Below, piece by piece: positions 1-4,370 of a DNA stretch of 5,339 nt. The stretch spans positions 1-5,339 of the forward strand of contig PMXT01000031.1 of the NCBI GenBank assembly GCA_003170995.1, in the 5' to 3' direction. Position numbers and translations under genes: made by a program. Source of the DNA: Actinomycetota bacterium (GTDB lineage Bacteria; Actinomycetota; Thermoleophilia; Gaiellales; Gaiellaceae). Positions within the stretch are counted from its first letter, which is position 1; every line of letters begins with the position of its first letter. The notes under the pieces are model-generated. The model saw nothing but the letters and a program-made list of their open reading frames with translations, was not told the origin of the DNA and did not search any database.

Positions 1-46
1 GGAGCCGAAAGCCAAACCCGTAATCAATCCTGGAGGCAGTACGGTC

Positions 47-295
47 GTGGACATGAGAAACGTCACATTGAAGATCACCTATGAGCCTGTCGACGATTCG
101 GCGTACATCTACTTCGTCGACCCGGCTGAGGCCGGTAGCTTTGGAACTACTCACGGCTTTACATATGCATGTGATCCAATCGAGGTCGATGGAATGATCA
201 ACTTGGATTTCGACGTGGACGGGCGCCTCACAGGCATGGAAGTGCTGGGCGCGCGCGGCAAGCTTCCGCGCAGTGTCCTGACCTCGCTGACCTGA
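47..295 (+). CDS. DUF2283-family small protein
   Basis: An 82-residue soluble protein. The opening LKITYEPVDDSAYIYF and the closing INLDFDVDGRLTGMEVLGA match the layout of DUF2283 proteins: a K-I-x-Y-x-P-x-x-D strand, then a strand with D-x-D-x-x-G-R-x-x-G-x-E-V/I-L. The biochemical function of this family is not established. The protein is a little longer than the usual 60-70 residues because of an insert around residues 28-46. The GTG at 47 is preferred because a GGAGG lies at 32-36, ten bases upstream; the ATG at 53 is the alternative, two codons in. The frame stays open to the window's left edge, so a longer protein cannot be excluded. No signal peptide or membrane segment is visible. Base composition is modest (30 G+C of 60 in bases 61-120), lower than in the neighbouring recombinase. 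No partner gene is visible downstream. Confidence 0.8.
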   Translation: MDMRNVTLKITYEPVDDSAYIYFVDPAEAGSFGTTHGFTYACDPIEVDGMINLDFDVDGRLTGMEVLGARGKLPRSVLTSLT

Positions 296-610
296 TCCAA
301 CGGCCAGAGAGCCTCTCGTCCGCGCTGTTGGTCGCGAGTGAGCCGCCGAGGTCGTGGTCGCATCTTGTAACCCAATACACCCGGCACCTAGCCCTAGTGT
401 CTCCGTCGGCCGCCGCGCTCGACATGCGCGGGCGCGGCACGCACAACGCTGTCCCAAACGCCGCACGTTGCGGATCCCGCCACCAATTGCGGCCAGATCG
501 GCTCGCTCGCCAGGAGCAGAGGCGAGTCAAAGCGCCGCAGGCGTGGCTAACTCGCTCGAATAGAACACCGACGAAAGTCGTCATGCCCTCTGAAGGACGG
601 CTGGCTTTCG
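296..610. other. Intergenic stretch without recognisable gene
   Basis: About 315 bases lie between the end of the DUF2283 gene and the end of the recombinase gene. Open frames cross it on both strands, but their translations are Arg/Ser/Ala/Pro-rich, have no family motif and look like GC-rich chance frames. Visible structure is limited to short hairpins: CTCGCC at 506-511 with GGCGAG at 521-526, and the GACGAAAG repeat listed separately at the right end. The two flanking genes converge here, so transcription ends would be expected. Confidence 0.6.
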
Positions 611-612
611 TC
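570..612 (-). terminator. Possible terminator of the recombinase gene
   Basis: GACGAAAG (570-577) and CTTTCGTC (605-612) are perfect 8-base inverted repeats that can extend by about three more pairs, two of them wobble pairs, around a loop of roughly 21-27 bases. A smaller competing hairpin, GACGA-AAG-TCGTC, lies at 570-582. The right arm overlaps the recombinase stop codon (611-613). Read on the minus strand, the hairpin is followed by a weakly T-rich run (GGTGTTCTATT), so this is a poor match to an intrinsic terminator. Confidence 0.25.
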
Positions 613-1459
613 AGCTTCTGGGGTGCGCCCGGTCGTAAACCCGCCTTAGCCGGCGCGAATCCACATGGCTGTACATCTGCGTTGTCGAGAGCGAGCTGTG
701 TCCGAGCAGCTCCTGGATCACGCGGAGGTCGGCGCCGCCCTCGAGCAGGTGTGTGGCGAAGGCGTGGCGCAGGCGGTGCGGGTGGCGGACGAGTCGGCGG
801 AGCGTGCTCGTGTCGAGGCGCCTGCCGCTGACGGATAGGAAGAAAGCGTTGTTGGCGCCGCAGGCGAGCTGGGGTCGGGCCTGGTGCAGGTAGCGACCGG
901 TCCAGGCAGCCGCCTCCTCGCCCAGCGGGACGACGCGCTCCTTGCCGCCCTTGCCATGCACGTGCACAGTCTCGTTCTCGAAGTCGACGTCGACCAGATC
1001 GAGCCCGACCGCCTCGGCGCTGCGCAACCCGGCCGAGTAGACCAGCTCGAGCAGGGCGCGGTTGCGGAGATCGAGCGGGCCTTCACCCTCACTTGCCTTC
1101 AGAAGCTCGTCGACCTCGTCGGGGCGCGGGGTCTCGGGCAGGTGGCGGGAACGGCGCGGCTTCAGCGCCAGCTCGGGCACGCGCGCGGGTCCGAGCGCGA
1201 AACCGATCAGCCCGCGCACCGCCGCCAGCTTGCGCGCGATCGTGCGCTCGGCGAGGCGCCCGGGTTGCCTTCCGGCCTTCGCGGCGCCGAGTTCGGCGGC
1301 GTAGAGAGCGAGCAGGCGCCCATCTATCTGTTCGAGCGCCGCGCCTTGACGGGCCAGGAAAGCGGCGAATTCGTTCAGGTCGGCTCGGTAGGCGCGCCGG
1401 GTCGCCTCCGAGAAGGAGGGAGAGGCGAGAAAACGATCGATGGTGCGGTCGAGCTCCAC
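611..1459 (-). CDS. xerC: Xer-type tyrosine recombinase
   Basis: Site-specific tyrosine recombinase (phage integrase superfamily). Xer proteins cut and rejoin DNA through a tyrosine-phosphate bond, typically resolving chromosome dimers at dif. Counting from the GTG at 1459 (282 residues), the N-terminal SAM-like core-binding domain covers about residues 1-90 (TIDRFLASPSFSEATRRAYR) and the catalytic domain about 110-282. All six catalytic residues are visible: R146 (YSAGLRSAE), K170 (HGKGGKER), H228 and R231 (PHRLRH), H254 (LLGHSS) and Y263 (QMYSHV). The end, VYDRAHPRS, resembles XerC more than XerD. From the E. coli XerD sequence as I remember it, about 13 residues are missing between GRRLDTSTLRRLV and the HxxR motif. 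The start is uncertain. The frame runs on to a TTG at 1657, inside a palindrome, with another GTG at 1558; the first 66 residues of that longer form look non-native. The GTG at 1459 gives a family-like length but has no spaced ribosome site, so leaderless translation is possible. No dif site is visible nearby. Confidence 0.88.
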   Translation of the reverse strand: MELDRTIDRFLASPSFSEATRRAYRADLNEFAAFLARQGAALEQIDGRLLALYAAELGAAKAGRQPGRLAERTIARKLAAVRGLIGFALGPARVPELALKPRRSRHLPETPRPDEVDELLKASEGEGPLDLRNRALLELVYSAGLRSAEAVGLDLVDVDFENETVHVHGKGGKERVVPLGEEAAAWTGRYLHQARPQLACGANNAFFLSVSGRRLDTSTLRRLVRHPHRLRHAFATHLLEGGADLRVIQELLGHSSLSTTQMYSHVDSRRLRRVYDRAHPRS

Positions 1460-1574
1460 TCCTGAGGTGATTCGGCGCCGGAGCAGGAATCCCGTCTGTG
1501 GGCCGCGATTTCTGAGCGTCAGGGCCGCGAGAGCGAGGCGCGGATGCGCTCGATTCACAGCGATTCCGTAACAG

Positions 1575-1591
1575 GAAACGCGATTCGTTTC
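1575..1591. promoter_or_regulatory. Small hairpin in divergent intergenic region
   Basis: GAAACG (1575-1580), a 5-base loop and CGTTTC (1586-1591) form a perfect hairpin. A second partner for the left arm, GTTTCC at 1599-1604, gives an alternative pairing with GGAAAC at 1574-1579. The element lies upstream of the likely recombinase start and just before the TGACACC cluster. It could be a leader structure or an operator. There is no direct evidence for either. Confidence 0.3.
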
Positions 1592-1605
1592 TGACGCAGT
1601 TTCCG

Positions 1606-1658
1606 CTTGACACCCCAACGGTGTCAGACACCGGTCAGAGATACCGGTGGGTGTCAAG
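1606..1658. repeat. Nested TGACACC palindrome cluster
   Basis: CTTGACACCC (1606-1615) and GGGTGTCAAG (1649-1658) are perfect 10-base inverted repeats. Between them lies a perfect 15-base palindrome, CGGTGTC-A-GACACCG (1619-1633), and two copies of ACCGGT (1630-1635 and 1643-1648). The unit TGACACC occurs at 1608-1614 (+), 1620-1626 (-) and 1650-1656 (-), with a one-mismatch copy at 1626-1632 (+), so orientation alternates. The cluster sits between the divergent recombinase and amidase genes. It could be an operator bound by a dimeric or tetrameric regulator, or a dispersed extragenic palindrome. Both outer arms contain the string TTGACA, but no matching -10 box follows on either strand. Confidence 0.7.
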
Positions 1659-1728
1659 GGGCGTTTGTATCGAAACTGGAACTATCCGAAGTGTTCAGAA
1701 AGAGCAGGAGTATCGAGCGACCGGCGCG

Positions 1729-1747
1729 ACGTGGCGGCGAGCCACGT
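1729..1747 (+). promoter_or_regulatory. Hairpin immediately before the amidase start
   Basis: ACGTGGC (1729-1735), loop GGCGA (1736-1740) and GCCACGT (1741-1747) form a perfect 7-bp hairpin ending three bases before the ATG at 1751. The only weak ribosome-site-like purines (GGCGAG) are in its loop and right arm, so folding would affect ribosome access. As DNA, the arms could equally be a protein-binding site. A regulatory role is inference. Confidence 0.4.
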
Positions 1748-1750
1748 ACC

Positions 1751-2512
1751 ATGTTTCTGATGCGGCGAGTCAAGCAAAGGCGCCTGACCCTTTCTGTGGC
1801 AGTTCTTTCCTTACTCGTGGTGGCTCTCAATACGGCCACCACGGCGGGAAACGGTGCAGCGGCCGGCGCCCCTATGGTCGTCATCGATCCGGGGCACGAC
1901 CTCTATGCCAACTCCGGCACCGAGCCGATCGGACCGGGCTCGAGCACGAGGAAGATCAAAGACGGCGGCGGGACGCGCGGCGTCGTCTCGGGCAAGCCGG
2001 AGGCGGTTGTCAATCTGGCCGTATCCAAGCGCCTGGCGACGTTGCTCAAGAGGGCCGGGCTCCGCGTCGCGATGACCCGCACCACGACGAGCCACGTCTC
2101 GATGGGGAACGTCGCTCGCGCCCAGTTTGCCAATAGCCGTCACGCCGCTGCCTTCGTGCGCGTCCACTGCGACGGTTCTACTTCGGGCGCGACCGGAACG
2201 CACACCCTCTACCCGGCCTATCGGCTGGGCTGGACCAGCGACATCTACAGGCCGAGCCTGAAGCTGGCCAAACTCGTGCAGGCCGAGCTGGTGCGCTCGC
2301 TTCGCTTTCCCAACCGTGGCCTCGACGCTCGATCCGACATCACCGGCTTCAACTGGTCAAACGTGCCCGTGATCCTGCCCGAGCTCGGCTTCCTGACCAA
2401 CCCCGGCGAGGATCGGATTCTCTCGAGTGCGGCCGGGCAGAAGAAGGCGGCCGTCGGCCTCTGTCGCGGCATCCTGCGCTTCCTCAAGCGCTCACCCGCA
2501 AGCTGCGGCTAG
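1751..2512 (+). CDS. Secreted N-acetylmuramoyl-L-alanine amidase (Amidase_3)
   Basis: Zinc amidase that cleaves the bond between N-acetylmuramic acid and L-alanine in peptidoglycan, outside the membrane. From the ATG at 1751 the protein has 253 residues. A signal peptide is clear: a basic start (RRVKQRR), a hydrophobic core (LSVAVLSLLVVAL) and a small-residue cleavage region near GAAAGA. The single Amidase_3 domain then runs to the end. Zinc and catalytic residues of the family are present: H49 in IDPGHD, E84 in GKPEAVVNLAV, H139 in VRVHCDGS and E211 in PELGFLTN. There is no separate wall-binding domain, so it resembles CwlD/AmiC-like minimal enzymes. A second ATG at 1760 is an alternative start. 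The frame is open back to a TTG at 1607, but that stretch lies in the palindrome cluster and lacks a plausible leader, so it was excluded. The ribosome site is weak and overlaps the hairpin just upstream. The acyltransferase gene follows 180 bases downstream. Confidence 0.9.
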   Translation: MFLMRRVKQRRLTLSVAVLSLLVVALNTATTAGNGAAAGAPMVVIDPGHDLYANSGTEPIGPGSSTRKIKDGGGTRGVVSGKPEAVVNLAVSKRLATLLKRAGLRVAMTRTTTSHVSMGNVARAQFANSRHAAAFVRVHCDGSTSGATGTHTLYPAYRLGWTSDIYRPSLKLAKLVQAELVRSLRFPNRGLDARSDITGFNWSNVPVILPELGFLTNPGEDRILSSAAGQKKAAVGLCRGILRFLKRSPASCG

Positions 2513-2568
2513 CGGGTCGCGCGGAACCTGCGGGTGGATTGCTTCGGGCCGCCTTGCCAGACTATCGA

Positions 2569-2597
2569 TTAGGCTGGAGTGTCCCGGAGGCTATAAA
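2569..2597 (+). promoter_or_regulatory. Possible promoter for the acyltransferase gene
   Basis: TATAAA at 2592-2597 matches five of six bases of a -10 box in an otherwise GC-rich gap. The hexamer 17 bases upstream, TTAGGC at 2569-2574, is a poor -35. The position, about 95 bases before the TTG start, is reasonable. The call rests almost entirely on the -10 box. Confidence 0.2.
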
Positions 2598-2692
2598 ATC
2601 CGCAGCCAAGTCTTGATCGATAACGGGTGGGTTTCGACGATTAGCTTTCCGGCTGGTCTGCCGACTCGAGGGGAACAGGTGCGGAGAACGGT

Positions 2693-3880
2693 TTGAGAGA
2701 AGACGCCTCTCTAGAGCGCGATAGACGCCTCAACAACTTCGATCTTCTTCGCTTTGTTGCCGCGAGTATGGTTATCGGGAGCCATTCGTTCCCGCTTTCC
2801 GGTAGCACGAGGGAACCGCTGAGAGATCTCACCGGTTTTGGCACCTTCGGGACACTCGGCGTGCGCATGTTCTTCGTCATCAGCGGCTACCTGGTGACGC
2901 AGAGCCTGTTGAGAAGCTCGACGGTACTGAGCTTCGCAGCGAAACGAATCCTCAGAATCCTCCCCGCTCTGATTGTCGTCGTGCTTCTTGCCGCCTTGGT
3001 GGTTGGTCCTCTGATTACTTCGCTTACTCCATCGGAGTATTTCGCGAGGCCGCAAACCCAACGCTACATAACTCACAACATTGCGATGTCGCCCACCATC
3101 TACAGGTTGCCAGGCGTGTTCCGGAGCAATACATATGGGCCTGCGGTCAACGGCTCGATCTGGACTCTGCCTTACGAAATGGCGCTGTATATCGTGTTAG
3201 CGGTGCTCGCAATCGGAATCAAGAGATCGCGAATCGTGGTGCTCGGGCTCTTCGTTTGTCTGTTCCTATTGCAGCTTCACCCGATTCCCCATCCGATAGT
3301 CATCGATCACCTGGCGTTACGCCGGTTCGTGAAGTTGGGGTTGTTCTTCTTCGCCGGGAGCTTGCTGTATCTGTATCGCGAGCTCCTTCCTCCGAACAAA
3401 AAAGTGGCCGGTTTGCTTGCGCTGCTATTTGTTGCGTCGTTCAGAACTCAGTATTCACTACTGGTGTCTTTCTTTACGTTGCCGTACCTAGTGATATGGC
3501 TCGCGCACTATAGACGGCTGAATACTGGATGGTTCAGCCGGCATGGGGACTTTTCGTACGGAATGTATATATACGCGTTCCCCGTACAACAGTTGACGGT
3601 GCAGATGTCCGGAGGACACATACGGCCGTTCGAGTTGTTCGCTATTGCTTTCCCCGTCACGCTGCTTTTAGCGTTCCTCTCGTGGCACCTGGTGGAGTCA
3701 CCGGCTCTGAGCCTGAAGCGAAGCCCGAGAATTCAGGAGTCGTGGGGAAGTCTCGCGAGAGCGTGGCAGGGGGCGTGGCCGCACGCGCGAGACGGTGAGT
3801 CACCGGCCGTTGAGGAGAGTTCGGAGCCATCTGTCTCCCAAGTCGACGATCTGGTTGATGTAGACGTAAAGCCGGAGTAG
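2693..3880 (+). CDS. Membrane acyltransferase, family 3 (OafA-like)
   Basis: A 395-residue integral membrane protein of the acyltransferase-3 family, which moves acyl groups (often acetyl) onto sugars of surface polysaccharides, lipids or antibiotics. The substrate here cannot be read from the sequence. Visible family marks are the opening NNFDLLRFVAASMVIGSHSF (R20, and H31 as the probable catalytic histidine), FFVISGYL at 60-67, KRILRILP at 84-91, NGSIWTLPYE at 153-162 and WHLVE at 331-335. About ten hydrophobic segments cover residues 20-332. A polar tail of about 50 residues, rich in Ser and acidic residues, follows. There is no periplasmic SGNH domain. The start is TTG with GGAG at 2683-2686, six bases upstream; the frame is closed by a stop at 2642, and a later ATG would remove the first motif. 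Composition is markedly less GC-rich than in the flanking genes (31 G+C of 60 in 3061-3120, against 43 of 60 in 5041-5100), suggesting acquisition by transfer. Confidence 0.9.
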   Translation: MREDASLERDRRLNNFDLLRFVAASMVIGSHSFPLSGSTREPLRDLTGFGTFGTLGVRMFFVISGYLVTQSLLRSSTVLSFAAKRILRILPALIVVVLLAALVVGPLITSLTPSEYFARPQTQRYITHNIAMSPTIYRLPGVFRSNTYGPAVNGSIWTLPYEMALYIVLAVLAIGIKRSRIVVLGLFVCLFLLQLHPIPHPIVIDHLALRRFVKLGLFFFAGSLLYLYRELLPPNKKVAGLLALLFVASFRTQYSLLVSFFTLPYLVIWLAHYRRLNTGWFSRHGDFSYGMYIYAFPVQQLTVQMSGGHIRPFELFAIAFPVTLLLAFLSWHLVESPALSLKRSPRIQESWGSLARAWQGAWPHARDGESPAVEESSEPSVSQVDDLVDVDVKPE

Positions 3881-3955
3881 GTCGAGGAAGTTCAGACCGG
3901 GTCAAGGCGTGCCCGCTGCGAAGCGCCCGTGAGCGCAGTCGGTCTTCCTCGACCT
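3879..3955. repeat. 12-bp inverted repeat over the acyltransferase stop
   Basis: AGGTCGAGGAAG (3879-3890) and CTTCCTCGACCT (3944-3955) are perfect inverted repeats, 53 bases apart. Inside, CTGCG (3916-3920) and CGCAG (3934-3938) can form a second stem. The left arm begins in the acyltransferase TAG. No T-run follows on the plus strand, so it is not a standard intrinsic terminator. The right arm coincides with codons of a HAD motif (Phe-Leu-Asp-Leu), so part of the match may be chance from common codons. Confidence 0.5.
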
Positions 3956-4092
3956 GGACCGTACCCTCGCCGGAGAGGCAGAGGGAAGAGCTCGCCGGCG
4001 CAGACTCTCTATTGCAGGTGTCGGCTGGCAGCTAGCGAACCGCGGCGACGATCTCCTCGCTGAGGCTCGGGAACTTGCTCAAGAACTCGGCC
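3929..4092 (+). pseudogene. Frameshifted HAD-like hydrolase remnant
   Basis: Bases 3942-3968 translate to VFLDLDRTL, the textbook motif I of HAD-superfamily phosphatases (hhhhDxDxT, with D as nucleophile and acid/base). It appears where a start would be expected: GTG AGC GCA GTC at 3929-3940 gives V-S-A-V in one frame, and removing one G at 3941-3942 joins it to VFLDLDRTL, as in an intact HAD N-terminus. Downstream the frame reads through AGEAEGRA and on to DDLLAEARELAQELGPF at about 4045-4094. Then it enters the GC palindrome and G-rich repeat, where similarity is lost, although no stop occurs until 4257. Motifs II-IV of the HAD fold are not seen. No good ribosome site precedes the GTG. I read this as a decayed 5' end of a HAD hydrolase gene truncated by repeats. 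A chance match to motif I is the alternative. Confidence 0.4.
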
Positions 4093-4098
4093 CGTTTG

Positions 4099-4170
4099 GG
4101 CGGGAATCCCGCCTGGGGTTTGGGTTGGGTTTGGTTTGGGCGGCGCGTTGTAGAGGCGGGTTCCCCGCCT
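4099..4170. repeat. Pair of REP-like GC palindromes in inverted orientation
   Basis: Two near-identical palindromes face each other. GGCGGGA-A-TCCCGCC occupies 4099-4113. GAGGCGGG and CCCGCCTC (4153-4160 and 4164-4171, three-base loop) form the second. The 16-base unit GGCGGGAATCCCGCCT at 4099-4114 matches the reverse complement of 4155-4170 at 14 of 16 positions. About 40 bases of G/T-rich DNA separate the two. The arrangement resembles paired repetitive extragenic palindromes or a short non-autonomous element. Whether the unit is repeated elsewhere in the genome cannot be seen here. Confidence 0.5.
4115..4140 (+). other. G/T-rich tract, possible G-quadruplex
   Basis: Runs of G at 4115-4118, 4122-4124, 4127-4129 and 4138-4140, with a GG at 4133-4134, are separated only by T runs of two or three bases. 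Four runs of at least three G are present with loops of 3, 2 and 8 bases, so a three-layer quadruplex is possible with one long loop, or a two-layer one with short loops. It lies between the two GC palindromes. Confidence 0.4.
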
Positions 4171-4284
4171 CCCATCCCCAACTCGAGCTTAACTTCAAAA
4201 CACGCACGCCGCTGTGCCGACTTCGTGCCGAAACGTCTTCTTCCACGGGGGCCACCTGACGGCGCAACTTGGCGCAAACAGGAA

Positions 4285-4304
4285 GGGCCCGCCGAAGCGG
4301 GCCC
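4285..4304 (-). terminator. Hairpin terminator of pckG
   Basis: GGGCCCGC (4285-4292) and GCGGGCCC (4297-4304) form a perfect 8-bp GC stem. Read on the minus strand, the loop is UUCG closed by C-G, a very stable tetraloop, and the stem is followed by TTCCTGTTTG. It starts 66 bases after the pckG stop codon, the right place and orientation for an intrinsic terminator. The T-run is interrupted, so termination may be partial. On the plus strand no T-run follows immediately. Confidence 0.7.
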
Positions 4305-4370
4305 ACTCGAAGGCGCTTTCTGTGATCGCCAGCTGACCGCGGCGCGACGATGTCCTCCCGCGGTGCCGAG

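Noticed and set aside
328..831. Plus-strand frame of 167 codons after the DUF2283 gene
   Set aside because: It overlaps the recombinase 3' end on the other strand, turns into Arg/Gly/Ala repeats, lacks a ribosome site and shows no domain.
884..1465. Long plus-strand frame opposite the recombinase
   Set aside because: It is antisense to a gene with all catalytic residues in place, its translation has no family motif, and the composition is that of a GC-rich shadow frame.
1607..1657. Two perfect TTGACA -35 boxes facing each other (1607-1612 on +, 1652-1657 on -)
   Set aside because: At 16-18 bases downstream on either strand there is only GC-rich sequence with no -10-like hexamer. The strings are explained by the palindrome arms.
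1460..1750. dif recombination site or riboswitch (such as a cyclic-di-AMP type before the wall hydrolase)
   Set aside because: No 28-base dif-like pair of 11-base arms with a 6-base centre is seen, and the conserved ydaO-type segments are absent. Only simple palindromes are present.
2495..2534. Terminator after the amidase (CCCGCA and TGCGGG)
   Set aside because: The arms are only six bases, 28 bases apart, begin before the stop codon and are not followed by a T-run.
4115..4140. Telomere-like repeat
   Set aside because: The G/T units are irregular, only 26 bases long and internal to a bacterial chromosome. Resemblance to telomeric repeats is superficial.
4032..4277. Minus-strand frame ending EFLSKFPSLSEEIVAAVR
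   Set aside because: The end looks mildly protein-like, but the frame passes through both GC palindromes and the G-rich tract, has no ribosome site, and is antisense to the HAD-like frame.
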